Shown: positions 7,774 through 16,376 of the stretch, in pieces
How the letters are laid out: the number at the start of each line of letters is the position of its first letter
Numbering within the stretch: the stretch's first letter is position 1
DNA from: UBA5905 sp045539375
GTDB taxonomy: Bacteria; Bacillota; Clostridia; Oscillospirales; Acutalibacteraceae
Assembly (NCBI GenBank): GCA_045539375.1
Contig: JAZQFG010000044.1
Coordinates: forward strand, 1-64,000
DNA: 64,000 nucleotides
Reading direction: 5' to 3'
Position numbers and translations under genes: made by a program
Notes under the pieces: model-generated
Told to the model about the DNA's origin: nothing
Databases searched by the model: none
The model's input: the letters and a program-made list of their open reading frames with translations, nothing else

Positions 7774-8799
7774 TCAGCCCTCCTGTATCCGTCGGCACAG
7801 ACGGGCCACCGTCTGCTCCAACAGCACCCAGCCGTCGTTGCGTCCCATCTTCAGTGTCGTGTCGGTGCCGGCCAGCACCTCCAGGCAATCCCGCAGGGTG
7901 GGCACGCTCAGGCGGGAGGCATCCCGCGCGGCGTTCCGCAGGCGAAATTCCTTGCCTTTGTAGCTCTTAAAATCGGTAGCCAGCCGCTCGGCGGGCTCGC
8001 CCCCCGCGACGGCGACCTTGGCGCGGTATAGGTCGGCAAAGGCGGTGGACAGCACGCCCAGCACCGCCACCGGCTCCTCCCGCCGCACCCGCAGCTGATA
8101 CAATAGGTCATAGGCCTCGTCGGCGCGGCGGCGCAGGATCGCCTTGGACAGATCGAACACACGGGCCTCTAAATTCTTGGGACAGGCCTCGTCAATCAGG
8201 CGGCGGGTGATGGTGCCGCCCTCCGCCAGAGCACACAGCTTTTCCAGCTCGCACAGCAGGAGATGCAGGTCGTTGCCCACCTGCTCCACCAGATAGCGGG
8301 CATCCGCCACGTCCAGCAGACAGCCCCGCCGCTTGGCGCCGGCGGCCAGCATCTTGGCGGCCTCGGTGACGTCCTTGCGGGCGAAATTCATCACCACGCC
8401 CACGGCTTCCGCCTGCTGCAGGAACTGTTTCCACACGTTTTTGCGTCCGTCGGGCTGGGCGGAGACGTACCAGAAGACCAGCACACAGCTCTCCGGCACC
8501 TGGGCGGTGAGCTGTAGGATCCGCTCGCTGTCAGCGGCGATATCGTAATCCCGCACCAATACGCATTTGCGCTCGCTCATCAGGGGTAGTGCCTCCACCG
8601 CCTCCTCCAGCTGTTCGGCGGAGATCTCCTGCCCGTCAAACCGCTGGAGATTAAAGGCGTCAAAGCCCTCCTCCACCGTTTCGCGGGCGATAAGCCGTGC
8701 ATACTGCTCAGTGAGATAGCTTTCGGCGCCGTACAGTACGTACAGATTGGCGCCGCCGCTTTTGATACATTCTTTCAGTTGTACTTCGGTCATAGCCAT
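7774..8799 (-). CDS. holA: DNA polymerase III delta subunit
   Basis: About 341 residues, typical for HolA, the clamp-loader subunit that opens the sliding clamp. The N-terminal nucleotide-binding-like fold begins YVLYGAESYL (degenerate P-loop, as usual for delta). Middle motifs such as DARYLVEQVGNDLHLLLCELEKL and the C-terminal GRNDGWVLLEQTVARL fit the family. I prefer ATG 8799 (MAMTEVQ) because GGAG lies 9 bases upstream; an in-frame ATG at 8814 extends it by five residues without a clear site. Its 5' end overlaps the 3' end of comEC by about ten bases, a common comEC-holA arrangement in Firmicutes implying translational coupling. Confidence 0.93.
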   Translation of the reverse strand: MAMTEVQLKECIKSGGANLYVLYGAESYLTEQYARLIARETVEEGFDAFNLQRFDGQEISAEQLEEAVEALPLMSERKCVLVRDYDIAADSERILQLTAQVPESCVLVFWYVSAQPDGRKNVWKQFLQQAEAVGVVMNFARKDVTEAAKMLAAGAKRRGCLLDVADARYLVEQVGNDLHLLLCELEKLCALAEGGTITRRLIDEACPKNLEARVFDLSKAILRRRADEAYDLLYQLRVRREEPVAVLGVLSTAFADLYRAKVAVAGGEPAERLATDFKSYKGKEFRLRNAARDASRLSVPTLRDCLEVLAGTDTTLKMGRNDGWVLLEQTVARLCRRIQEG

Positions 8800-10973
8800 G
8801 GTAGTACGCTCCATTCTTTCCCATATCGGGTGGTGAGGGTGATGCTGTCATCCACCAGCACCAGCGTCTGCGGGGTGAGGGGGATGGTTGGTGGATCTTT
8901 GGTGCGGCAGGCAACGATGCAATGCCGTTCTTCGGGGAGGGTGTCCGGCACCCCGGCATATACGGTCAGCGCCGCTGTCGCGGGGCAGGGGATCTGTGGA
9001 TCGGTACCGATAAGTAGGTCGCCGCCGTGGGTGTCCAGCCGCCACCAGCCGCCCTCCAGCAGAGTCAGCCGATGCTGTCCCCACAGTTGCCACGTATCTC
9101 CGGCGGCGCAGGGGGTGACCGACGGCTCCAGCCCGCCGTACCAGTTATCCTGATCGGCGGTATAGATGGGCGGTGTGTCGGTCTGCCTCCATAGAGCGGT
9201 CAGAGTGCCGCCGTTGGCGGTAGAGCCCTCTTGAATGTAAATCTGTTCTAAACGGGAGCAGCCCTGCCGCTCCAGTTCCCGCAGGGTATCGTCCAGCCCC
9301 TTGCTATGGCTGGCCAGCAGTACCGCCCTTCGCCCCTGTTGTACCAGCACGGATACGTGGGCGCCGTCGGACAGTACCGTCAGGCGGGTAACGTGGGCGG
9401 TGAGCGGCACCGCCAAAAAGAAGGTAAGCACCGTCAGTGCGCTGACCACCGCCATCACCCGACGGCGGGGAATGCGGCATAGGATGCCGCAGACGATCAC
9501 AATGCATAGTGTGGCGATCAGAATCTGCTGCCACATACGGGGTGTGGGGAGAAAGGCGCTGTCCGGGCCGCACCCCAGCGCCACTGTGTGGAGATAGCGG
9601 GCAAGCCATCCGGCAACGCATAGCAGCGGGCGGCTGAGCCATCCCAATAAGGGCAGTGCGCCGCACAGCATCCCCAGCCATCCGATCATCAGTGCCCACC
9701 CTGCCGGTATTACCGCCAGCAGGTTGGCGCAAAGGGCAGTGAGGGAGACCCCGCCGAAATAGTGGGCGGTCAGCGGCAGGGTGAACAGCAGGGCGCTGAT
9801 GCACACCCCACAGCCGTTGCGGATAAACCCCCATACCGCCCGCCGTATGCGGGTGGAGGTTGTGTCGGTAGGAGAGGGCTGTTCCGATGGCTTGCACAGC
9901 CGCGGGGCCAACAACAGCACGCCGGCGGCCGCCAGAAAGGATAACTGAAAGCCTACGTTCAGCAGGCGATAGGGCTGATCCAGCAGAAGGATCGCCAGCG
10001 CCAGACCAAGGGCATTAAGCCCGTCATACCGCCGATAGGCGACAAAGCTGAGTAGCCAGATGGTGCACATGATCCCCGCCCGTAATACCGAAGAGGAGGC
10101 ACCCACCAGCAGGGCGAACACCACCAATACGGGGAGGGTCAGCACCGCCGACAGACGGTAGCCCACCTGCAGACGGCGCAGCAGTCGTCGCAGGGAAACC
10201 GCCACCATGGATAGGTGCAGGCCCGATACCACCAGCAGATGGGACAGACCGCTGTTTTGAAAGGCGGCGGTCGTTTCGGCAGAAAGATCGGTGCGCACCC
10301 CCAAGCACAGGGCGGCCAACAGCGCCCCTTCCTCACCGGGGAGCACCTGCCGTAATATGGCGTAAAATCGGTTCTGCAGCAGAGCAATGCCCTGCCCTGC
10401 AGGTGGCTCACCGCCGCCCAGTAGGGTAATGGCCTCGCCCCACCGATCGGTGGGAAAGCCGCAGAGAAATACTTCTTTCGACCACAGATTGGTGCGGGAA
10501 TAGGTGATGGTATTCAGCGTCACAGAGACGGTGATCTCATCCTGCAGTAGCGGCTCGGAGCCGGGGGTGCAATAGAGCGACAGCCGTGTTCCCGCGGGCA
10601 GCCGTTGCGCCGCGGTGACCTCGATGGTATACATCTGTCCTTTACGGGGCTGTTCCACCACCACACCGGTGACAGTGTCGGTCATCCCGTTGAGCCGCTC
10701 CAGCGGCAAGACCTGCCGCTGTTGATAGAGGGCGGTGGAGAGCAAGAACAGCGCCGCTGTTAACAGAAGCAGCAGCCGTTCCGCCCGCCATAGGGGCGGC
10801 AGGGCGCAGAGCAATACAAAGCCCACGCCCGTCAGGATAGCCGCCATTGGCGGCAAAAACAAAGCGGCAGCGGTGGCACCGACCGCCACCAAGCCGATGG
10901 CCAGCAGGGGACGGCGGAGCCGGAGCGGGCGGCATGACGTGGGTGTGCCCTCCGTTTGTGCGGCAATGCGCAC
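8790..10973 (-). CDS. comEC: ComEC/Rec2-type DNA uptake channel with degenerate MBL domain
   Basis: A 727-residue integral membrane protein. The start is set at GTG 10973, with AAAGGA 9 bases upstream; the longer frame from 11036 runs through the promoter. Order: hydrophobic N-terminus, DUF4131-like soluble segment (TVTGVVVEQP), Competence channel domain with LGVRTDLS and SGLSHLLVVSGLHLS near 240-265 and many membrane helices, then a C-terminal metallo-beta-lactamase-like region from about 530. ComEC carries transforming single-stranded DNA across the membrane. The MBL region lacks the H-x-H-x-D-H zinc motif (SHSKGLDDT stands at its place), so nuclease activity is unlikely. It leads the comEC-holA-rnmV-methyltransferase block. 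Confidence 0.9.
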   Translation of the reverse strand: MRIAAQTEGTPTSCRPLRLRRPLLAIGLVAVGATAAALFLPPMAAILTGVGFVLLCALPPLWRAERLLLLLTAALFLLSTALYQQRQVLPLERLNGMTDTVTGVVVEQPRKGQMYTIEVTAAQRLPAGTRLSLYCTPGSEPLLQDEITVSVTLNTITYSRTNLWSKEVFLCGFPTDRWGEAITLLGGGEPPAGQGIALLQNRFYAILRQVLPGEEGALLAALCLGVRTDLSAETTAAFQNSGLSHLLVVSGLHLSMVAVSLRRLLRRLQVGYRLSAVLTLPVLVVFALLVGASSSVLRAGIMCTIWLLSFVAYRRYDGLNALGLALAILLLDQPYRLLNVGFQLSFLAAAGVLLLAPRLCKPSEQPSPTDTTSTRIRRAVWGFIRNGCGVCISALLFTLPLTAHYFGGVSLTALCANLLAVIPAGWALMIGWLGMLCGALPLLGWLSRPLLCVAGWLARYLHTVALGCGPDSAFLPTPRMWQQILIATLCIVIVCGILCRIPRRRVMAVVSALTVLTFFLAVPLTAHVTRLTVLSDGAHVSVLVQQGRRAVLLASHSKGLDDTLRELERQGCSRLEQIYIQEGSTANGGTLTALWRQTDTPPIYTADQDNWYGGLEPSVTPCAAGDTWQLWGQHRLTLLEGGWWRLDTHGGDLLIGTDPQIPCPATAALTVYAGVPDTLPEERHCIVACRTKDPPTIPLTPQTLVLVDDSITLTTRYGKEWSVLPWL

Positions 10974-11007
10974 TGCTTCACGTCCTTTCTTTGTGTCATA
11001 CAGCGTC

Positions 11008-11036
11008 ATTGTACCATACTTTTTGGGGGAACACAA
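11008..11036 (-). promoter_or_regulatory. promoter of the comEC-holA-rnmV block
   Basis: On the minus strand TTGTGT (11036-11031) and TACAAT (11013-11008) are 17 bases apart, placing the start of transcription about 30 bases before the GTG of comEC. Confidence 0.65.
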
Positions 11037-11054
11037 GTTTTCACGGGATAATTC

Positions 11055-11083
11055 TTGCCAGCAGGGGGCTTTTGTGGTACAAT
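11055..11083 (+). promoter_or_regulatory. promoter of the small lipoprotein gene
   Basis: TTGCCA (11055-11060) and TACAAT (11078-11083) are separated by 17 bases, 46 bases upstream of the lipoprotein ATG. It is divergent from the comEC promoter. Confidence 0.65.
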
Positions 11084-11128
11084 AGCGGCAACGATGAATC
11101 AGAATGCTGTGGGAAGAGGTGCGCTGCG

Positions 11129-11671
11129 ATGAAACGATACTTGCTTATCTTGTTATCTCTGCTGATGCTGTTTTGCACGGCGGGATGTCAGGAGGATACC
11201 GAAGGCCCTGACGCCTTCGTTTCGGAGGAGAGTCACACCCCCCAATACGTCATCGATGAGGTGGTCAACCGCTTTATCCTGACCTTTCGTGGACAGAAGC
11301 GCTACGTGCTGGCGGGTCTGACGCAGGGCTCCGACGGCTCCTGCACCGCAGAGATCGATCAGTGTCAGATCAAAATGACCTCCACCGCGCAGGGCCTGCA
11401 CATTGCCCTGCAGGGGGGCAGCACCACCGCGGCACGGGATCGGATGCTGGATATTTTCGCCACCATTGCCAAAACGGTGGACGTCAGCTGTACCGCCCGG
11501 CAGGTCGAGGACGCCACCGCCTATCTTAAGGAGCGGACGGGGCACACCGGCGCCTATCGGGTGAGCAATTACGTCAAGGTGCTGGGCTACGTACCGGTGA
11601 TCGCCACGGATACAGAGCAGGTGGATTGCCGTATGGAGATGCTGGTAATGCATTATCTGCCGGAAGAATAA
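11129..11671 (+). CDS. small secreted lipoprotein, unknown function
   Basis: A 180-residue protein starting at ATG 11129 with GGAAGAGG upstream; the open frame extends further 5' but passes through the promoter. It has a lipoprotein signal peptide (basic MKRY, hydrophobic core, lipobox TAGC at about residue 20), so it should be anchored on the outer face of the membrane. The mature part (CQEDTEGPDAF...) has no domain I recognise; it is a mixed alpha/beta sequence with several Cys residues (SCTAEIDQCQ, DVSCTARQ). It is monocistronic, with its own promoter and terminator. The neighbouring comEC and mutT genes are on the other strand. Confidence 0.75.
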   Translation: MKRYLLILLSLLMLFCTAGCQEDTEGPDAFVSEESHTPQYVIDEVVNRFILTFRGQKRYVLAGLTQGSDGSCTAEIDQCQIKMTSTAQGLHIALQGGSTTAARDRMLDIFATIAKTVDVSCTARQVEDATAYLKERTGHTGAYRVSNYVKVLGYVPVIATDTEQVDCRMEMLVMHYLPEE

Positions 11672-11680
11672 CTATACGCA

Positions 11681-11718
11681 AAAAGGCCGTGTTTTCCTGC
11701 GAAAACACGGCCTTTTTT
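11681..11718. terminator. bidirectional intrinsic terminator
   Basis: GGCCGTGTTTTC and GAAAACACGGCC form a perfect 12-pair stem with loop CTGC, bounded by AAAA on the left and TTTTTT on the right. It terminates both the lipoprotein gene and the convergent mutT gene. Confidence 0.9.
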
Positions 11719-12109
11719 ATGCATTGCGATAGGTCTGCCGAATGCGCTCCAGAATGGCGTCGTCGGCGGGGCAGAAAGTGAATTGCGGCGTTTCTTCGGG
11801 GGTGATCCATTGCAGGGCGTGGTGCTCCAGCATACGGGGTGTGCCCGCCGCAATAGCGGCGTGGTACAGATACAGATGCACCGTGATATCGGGATAGGTG
11901 TGGGTCAGCTCCATAAACAGCTCCCCCACCGTCACGGTGATATCCAGCTCCTCCCGACACTCCCGCACCAGCGCCTCTTGGTGGCTTTCGCCGGGCTCCA
12001 CCTTGCCCCCCACGAATTCCCATAGCAGGGCATTGGCCTTGTGAGCGGGACGCTGACAGATTAAAAACCGATCCCCCTCCCAGATGAGGGCGGCGACTAC
12101 GTCGACCAT
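11717..12109 (-). CDS. MutT-type Nudix hydrolase (8-oxo-dGTP diphosphatase-like)
   Basis: A 130-residue protein of MutT length. The Nudix box is complete at about 33-55: GGKVEPGE followed by RECREELDI, giving the G-x5-E-x7-R-E-U-x-E-E pattern whose glutamates bind magnesium. The N-terminal VVAALIWEGDRFLICQRP and the LWEFVGGK lead-in are typical of MutT enzymes that remove oxidised dGTP from the nucleotide pool. Other (d)NTP substrates are possible. It lies three bases after the stop of the GH78-like gene on the same strand, so it is probably co-transcribed with it. Confidence 0.88.
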   Translation of the reverse strand: MVDVVAALIWEGDRFLICQRPAHKANALLWEFVGGKVEPGESHQEALVRECREELDITVTVGELFMELTHTYPDITVHLYLYHAAIAAGTPRMLEHHALQWITPEETPQFTFCPADDAILERIRQTYRNA

Positions 12110-12112
12110 AGG

Positions 12113-14221
12113 CTATTCTCCTTCCGATTTTTCCACGGTCACACCGTCGGGGACGGTGATGACAGGCTCTTTGCCTTGTTCCATTTCGATGCGCAGCATG
12201 CCGGTGGGGAAGGGGATCTCCACCGTGGCGTGCTCCAGTCCCAGCAGGGTGGGGCGCAGGCGGATGCGCTCCATACCGGGGGTGAGCACCTCTAAGCCGG
12301 ACAGAGCCATAGGCAGGGCATACAGGGGGGTGCCGCCCCAGCCGTGGCTGTGGTCAAAGGGATAGTCGTCCTGCTTGTAAAAGCCCTCCGGCAGCCCCTT
12401 GGGGCAGGAGCGGATCGGCTCTTTCCAATCCTCCAGGATGGAGCGGGTGAATTCCGCACACAGACCGTTTTTGCGCACCGCCTCCAGCACGAAGTGGGCG
12501 AAATAGGGCTGATAATAGCCCAGGCTGTCATCCTGCAGGGTGCGGCGCAGCAGGTCGGCGGGGGTGTCGCACACCCCGAACAGGGCCGCCAGCACGTTGG
12601 AGTGGCGGCGGAAATACCGCTTTTCCACGTTTTGGGGCATATACCAGCATAGACGCTCCTCCCGGGTGGGGGTGTTGCGCCCCTCAAAGTACAGACCCCG
12701 TTGGGGATCGTACAGATGGACGTTGATCGCGCGCTTCAGCGCCGCCGCCCGTTGGCGGCAGTCCTCTGCGGCGGCGGGGTTATCCAGCGCCGCATAGATC
12801 TGCGTCGCCGTGGTCAGGCCGCCGTAGTAGAATAGGTTGAGGAAGGTCTGCCCCAGCGCCTTGGGGGGATGGTGGAGAGAAATACCGTCCACCGTTGCCC
12901 AGTCCACGAACATATAGCTGGGTGGGTCGTCCACCAGCCCCGTGTCGTCGAGATAGGAGGCAAAGGCGTCCAGCAGCAGCCGCAGAGCATCCTCGCAGTC
13001 CGCCAGCAGCTCCTTATGGCCGGTGAAGCGGTAGGCGTCGTACAGCATTAAAATCCAGATCATACTGTAGGTGGCGTGGAACATTTCGCCCTGTTTCACC
13101 CGTAGGATATCGGCGGTGCGGCGGATATCGAATTCTGCCAGCCGCAGATCGCCGTAGGAGGTGGCGGTCATCATCATCTCCACGTAATAGTCGCCGGTGC
13201 AGGCCATAGGCTCGCAGTGGAGCACGCTCTCCACCTCCATAGTCTGCATACAGCTTTTCAGCGAATGCTCGCACACCCGCAATACCAGGTTAAGCTCCTC
13301 ATCGGAGGTAACGGTGTGGGCACAGCGGGTCAGGGGGAAATGGGTCTCCAGCACCGATAGGGTCACGGTGGCGGGGGTGTCCCCGTGGTTTTGTGCATAG
13401 ACGTGATACCCGCCCACACTGCGGATGCCGGGGCTGATATAGTCGGTATCCCGCACAAAATCAAAATACTCGTGGGCATCCACCTGTTGGGTTTCCCGAC
13501 AGTCCACCTGCAGCTTCAGATGGCTCTCGGTCTGCACCGTGAGGTGGATAAAGCCGGAGTAGACCAGGGGGTATTCATAGTCCACCTCGATTTTCTCGTG
13601 GGGCGGCACGATAAAGGTGTTAGGATGCCGCTCTTGCTCTACGCGGGGCGGGATGGGGGCGATAGCGGAGTGCCATCGGTTGTCCACCGCCACGGCAGGG
13701 GCATAGTCGTCCACCGGCTTGGTGCCGTCGTAATAGTCCGGCGCAATAAAGGCGTGGTTTTTGCGGCATAGCCAGGTGGGATCTGTGGTGATCTCGGTGA
13801 CGGTGCCGTCGGTCAGCTCAACACGGGCGTGGAGCATGAAGCCGCCATGTCCCATAGAGAATTCATTGATGCGCACCGGCATCATCTTTACGTAGGCGAA
13901 GAAATCCAGCGTATTCCCCGCAGGGTGCAGGGTGGACTGAAAGGCATAGTGGGTGGGCCAGGGCACCTCGTTGCTGATATAGAAATCACCGCCGGCGCAG
14001 GCGGGGCCGGTGGCGACGAATTGCCCGTTGCAGTACAGGCGGAATTCCGTATCGCCGCTATAGGTCAGCACCGCCTCGCGGATGGGGGCGGGGAAGGTGT
14101 AGGTACGCTTAAATTCCGCCATGGCATAGTGGTGGGGCTGTTTATCGCACCAGCCGTTGAATACGGTTTCTTGTGTTTCGGGGTATCGTACAGGGTCCAG
14201 CCAGATCCAATTCTGTTGCAT
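12113..14221 (-). CDS. GH78-like alpha-L-rhamnosidase family protein
   Basis: A 702-residue protein without a signal peptide, so probably cytoplasmic. The N-terminal third is beta-sandwich-like (YSGDTEFRLYCNGQFVATGPA near 55-75). The middle looks like an (alpha/alpha)6 barrel with acidic-aromatic motifs (HCEPMACTGDYYVEMMM, SYMFVDWATVDG). The C-terminus FDHSHGWGGTPLYALPMALSGLEVLTPG matches the end of GH78 rhamnosidase-type proteins. That family hydrolyses terminal alpha-L-rhamnose from plant glycans and glycosides. Exact linkage and sugar are not certain, and related families share the fold. It has its own promoter and is followed at once by the mutT-like gene. Confidence 0.72.
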   Translation of the reverse strand: MQQNWIWLDPVRYPETQETVFNGWCDKQPHHYAMAEFKRTYTFPAPIREAVLTYSGDTEFRLYCNGQFVATGPACAGGDFYISNEVPWPTHYAFQSTLHPAGNTLDFFAYVKMMPVRINEFSMGHGGFMLHARVELTDGTVTEITTDPTWLCRKNHAFIAPDYYDGTKPVDDYAPAVAVDNRWHSAIAPIPPRVEQERHPNTFIVPPHEKIEVDYEYPLVYSGFIHLTVQTESHLKLQVDCRETQQVDAHEYFDFVRDTDYISPGIRSVGGYHVYAQNHGDTPATVTLSVLETHFPLTRCAHTVTSDEELNLVLRVCEHSLKSCMQTMEVESVLHCEPMACTGDYYVEMMMTATSYGDLRLAEFDIRRTADILRVKQGEMFHATYSMIWILMLYDAYRFTGHKELLADCEDALRLLLDAFASYLDDTGLVDDPPSYMFVDWATVDGISLHHPPKALGQTFLNLFYYGGLTTATQIYAALDNPAAAEDCRQRAAALKRAINVHLYDPQRGLYFEGRNTPTREERLCWYMPQNVEKRYFRRHSNVLAALFGVCDTPADLLRRTLQDDSLGYYQPYFAHFVLEAVRKNGLCAEFTRSILEDWKEPIRSCPKGLPEGFYKQDDYPFDHSHGWGGTPLYALPMALSGLEVLTPGMERIRLRPTLLGLEHATVEIPFPTGMLRIEMEQGKEPVITVPDGVTVEKSEGE

Positions 14222-14282
14222 ACCGTCACGTCCTTAGCAATAGGAATATTCCCGCCCACAGGGAAGAGAAACGTCTGTGGAG

Positions 14283-14311
14283 ATTATACCATGGATTCTT
14301 CGTTTGCACAA
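14283..14311 (-). promoter_or_regulatory. promoter of the GH78-like gene
   Basis: On the minus strand TTGTGC (14311-14306) and TATAAT (14288-14283) are 17 bases apart. The leader that follows contains a CCACAG/CTGTGG inverted repeat before the ribosome binding site. Confidence 0.7.
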
Positions 14312-14348
14312 CGCTTTTTCGGTGGCTTTGGAGCAAAAAACATTTATC

Positions 14349-14377
14349 TTGCTTTTTCGGACAAAATAGTATATAAT
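14349..14377 (+). promoter_or_regulatory. promoter of the PglD-PglC-epimerase operon
   Basis: TTGCTT (14349-14354) and a consensus TATAAT (14372-14377) with a 17-base spacer, 65 bases upstream of the first gene, which has AAGGAG before its ATG. Confidence 0.75.
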
Positions 14378-14441
14378 TAGGCTGATTATTCATACTCTAC
14401 TGTTGTAATTCAAAACGTGCTTTTTTAAGGAGCAGAGTGTT

Positions 14442-14948
14442 ATGAACAGATTGTTGATTTTAGGAGCGGGTCAATACGGCACCGTGGCTAAGGAAGTGGC
14501 CGAGGCCATGGGCTGCTATAAGACTATCTCTTTTCTAGATGATAAAAATCCCAACGCGGTGGGTAAGCTGGAGGAATATGCCTCCCTCTCCCAAAAGTAT
14601 CCCTATGCCTTTGTGGCCATCGGGGATCTATCCCTGCGGGGGGAGTGGGTGCGCCGCCTGCGTGACGCGGGCTTTTTCCTGCCGGTGTTGGTGCATCCCC
14701 GTGCGGTGGTGATGCCCTCTGCCGAGGTGGGCGCCGCCTCTATCATCGAGGCGATGGCGGTGGTCAGCTCCAATGCCGTGATGGGCGAGGGCTGTATCGT
14801 GTCCGCCGGCGCGGTGGTGAATCACAATGCCGCCGTGGGCAACTGGTGTCATATCGACTGTAACGCGGTGGTGCCGGCCAATGCTTCTGTGCCGGACCAG
14901 ACCAAGGTGTGCTGCGGCACCGTCTATTGCAATCAAGAGGTGAAATGA
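14442..14948 (+). CDS. PglD/NeuD-like sugar O/N-acyltransferase
   Basis: A 168-residue protein. The N-terminus (LLILGAGQYGTVAKEVAE) is the Rossmann-like PglD_N domain; the C-terminus is a left-handed beta-helix with hexapeptide repeats (VHPRAVVMPSAEVGAAS..., AVMGEGCIVSAGAVVNHNA) and the His used as base in this family (NHNAAVG). Such enzymes transfer acetyl from acetyl-CoA to an amino or hydroxyl group of a nucleotide sugar. It lies one base before a PglC-like transferase, so it probably decorates the sugar placed on undecaprenyl phosphate. The PglF dehydratase and PglE aminotransferase partners are not in this operon. Confidence 0.85.
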   Translation: MNRLLILGAGQYGTVAKEVAEAMGCYKTISFLDDKNPNAVGKLEEYASLSQKYPYAFVAIGDLSLRGEWVRRLRDAGFFLPVLVHPRAVVMPSAEVGAASIIEAMAVVSSNAVMGEGCIVSAGAVVNHNAAVGNWCHIDCNAVVPANASVPDQTKVCCGTVYCNQEVK

Positions 14949-14949
14949 T

Positions 14950-15564
14950 ATGTATCGGAATGTTATTAAGCGACTGATTGACATCCTGCTGTCCGGTATG
15001 GCACTGTTGATCTTGTGGTTTCCCATGCTGATCATTGCTATTATTGTGAAGTGCGATTCCAAGGGGCCGGTGCTGTTCTGGCAGAAGCGGGTGGGCCTGC
15101 ATAAAGAGACCTTTATGATGCCCAAGTTCCGCAGTATGTACACCGAGACCCCCGCCAATATGCCCACCCATATGCTGGACGATCCCGATCAGTGGATCAC
15201 CAAGGTGGGGCGTGTCCTGCGCAAGACCTCTCTGGACGAGCTGCCCCAGATCTGGTCCATTTTCGTAGGAAAGATGTCCATCATCGGGCCCCGTCCCGCC
15301 CTGTGGAATCAGGATGATCTCATTGCCCAGCGGGATCAGTACGGCGCCAACGACGTGCGCCCCGGTCTGACCGGCTGGGCGCAGATCAACGGCCGTGACG
15401 AGCTGGAGATTCCGCTGAAGGCGAAGCTGGACGGTGAATATGTGGAAAAGATGAGCTTTATCTTTGATTGCAAGTGCTTTTTCGGCACCATCGCCTCGGT
15501 GCTACGCCACGATGGCGTGGTAGAGGGTGGTACCGGCCAGATGAACAAGGAGCAGGGCGAATGA
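14950..15564 (+). CDS. PglC-like undecaprenyl-phosphate phosphosugar transferase
   Basis: A 204-residue small-type polyprenol-phosphate phosphoglycosyl transferase. It has one N-terminal re-entrant hydrophobic segment (about 8-33), then the family motifs FWQKRVGLHKETFMMPKFRSM, KTSLDELPQIWSIF (the catalytic D-E pair) and MSIIGPRPA, with VRPGLTGWAQINGRDE near 137. The enzyme moves a phosphosugar from UDP-sugar to undecaprenyl phosphate, starting surface glycan or glycoprotein synthesis at the inner face of the membrane. The 204-residue length is like PglC, not the larger WcaJ/WbaP. The gene overlaps the next start by four bases (ATGA), so it is coupled to the epimerase. Confidence 0.92.
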   Translation: MYRNVIKRLIDILLSGMALLILWFPMLIIAIIVKCDSKGPVLFWQKRVGLHKETFMMPKFRSMYTETPANMPTHMLDDPDQWITKVGRVLRKTSLDELPQIWSIFVGKMSIIGPRPALWNQDDLIAQRDQYGANDVRPGLTGWAQINGRDELEIPLKAKLDGEYVEKMSFIFDCKCFFGTIASVLRHDGVVEGGTGQMNKEQGE

Positions 15565-16340
15565 TGAAAAAGATTTTAGTGACAGGTGCCGGTAGTTATA
15601 TCGGCACCTGCTTTGCACAGTATCTCTCCCAATGGCCTGAGGAATATCAGGTGGATGCCGTGGATATGATCGGTGATGGCTGGCGTCAGCAGGATTTTTC
15701 CGGCTATGATGCGGTGTATCACGTGGCGGGCATCGCCCATATCCGCGAGACAGAGGAGAATGCCCATCTGTACTATGAGGTCAATCGGGATCTGGCGGCT
15801 GAGACCGCCCGTAAGGCGAAGGAGAGCGGCGTACCGCTGTTCGTGTTCCTCAGCTCCATGAGCGTCTATGGGATGGATGAGGGCGCCATCACCAAGGATA
15901 CCGTCCCCGCCCCCAAGAGCCACTACGGCATCTCCAAGTGGCAGGCGGAGGGGGAACTGGCGGCCTTGGCGGACGACACCTTCCGTGTGGCGGTGCTGCG
16001 TCCTCCCATGGTGTACGGCGAGGGGTGTAAGGGCAACTATCAGGCGCTGGTCACCTTTGCTAAGAAGCTGCCGGTGTTTGCGGACTATCGCAATAAGCGC
16101 AGTATGCTCCACGTGGACAATCTCTCTGCGTATGTCAAAGAGGTGATCGATACCGCCGCCGACGGCCTGCATCTGCCCCAGGATCCCGATTACGTCTGTA
16201 CCTGCAGGATGATACAGCAGATCGCGGCGGATATGGGCAAGAAGCTGCCCCTGTGGAAGCTGTTAAACCCCGTTGTGTGGCTGCTGAAACATGGCACCTC
16301 TAAGGGTAAAAAAGCCTTTGGCGATCTATATTATGAATAA
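15561..16340 (+). CDS. NAD-dependent sugar epimerase/dehydratase family protein
   Basis: A 259-residue extended SDR protein. Starts at 15561 and 15564 are both possible; 15561 gives the ATGA overlap with the PglC-like gene. Visible are the GAGSYIG nucleotide-binding loop at the N-terminus (G-x-x-G-x-x-G form), VYHVAGIAHI, the SSMSVYG segment and the Y-x3-K pair in HYGISKWQAE, then LRPPMVYGEG. These mark a nucleotide-sugar epimerase or reductase of the Gne/WbpV-like type. It is shorter than GalE (about 330), as in reductases acting on lipid- or nucleotide-linked sugars. It ends the three-gene surface-glycan operon. Confidence 0.82.
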   Translation: MMKKILVTGAGSYIGTCFAQYLSQWPEEYQVDAVDMIGDGWRQQDFSGYDAVYHVAGIAHIRETEENAHLYYEVNRDLAAETARKAKESGVPLFVFLSSMSVYGMDEGAITKDTVPAPKSHYGISKWQAEGELAALADDTFRVAVLRPPMVYGEGCKGNYQALVTFAKKLPVFADYRNKRSMLHVDNLSAYVKEVIDTAADGLHLPQDPDYVCTCRMIQQIAADMGKKLPLWKLLNPVVWLLKHGTSKGKKAFGDLYYE

Positions 16341-16348
16341 GAAAAGAC

Positions 16349-16374
16349 GGTAGGCGTGGCCTACCCTCTTTTTC
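16349..16374. terminator. terminator between convergent genes
   Basis: GGTAGGC and GCCTACC form a seven-pair stem with loop GTG, followed by CTCTTTTT on the plus strand and by GTCTTTTC on the minus strand, so it can serve both the epimerase operon and the convergent phosphoesterase gene. Confidence 0.75.
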
Positions 16375-16376
16375 GT

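Noticed and set aside
10974..11036. N-terminal extension of comEC to ATG 11036
   Set aside because: This stretch holds the -35 and -10 boxes of the promoter, and GTG 10973 has a proper ribosome binding site.
10847..11128. N-terminal extension of the small lipoprotein to 10847
   Set aside because: It would run antisense through the comEC start and two promoters. ATG 11129 begins a complete lipoprotein signal peptide.
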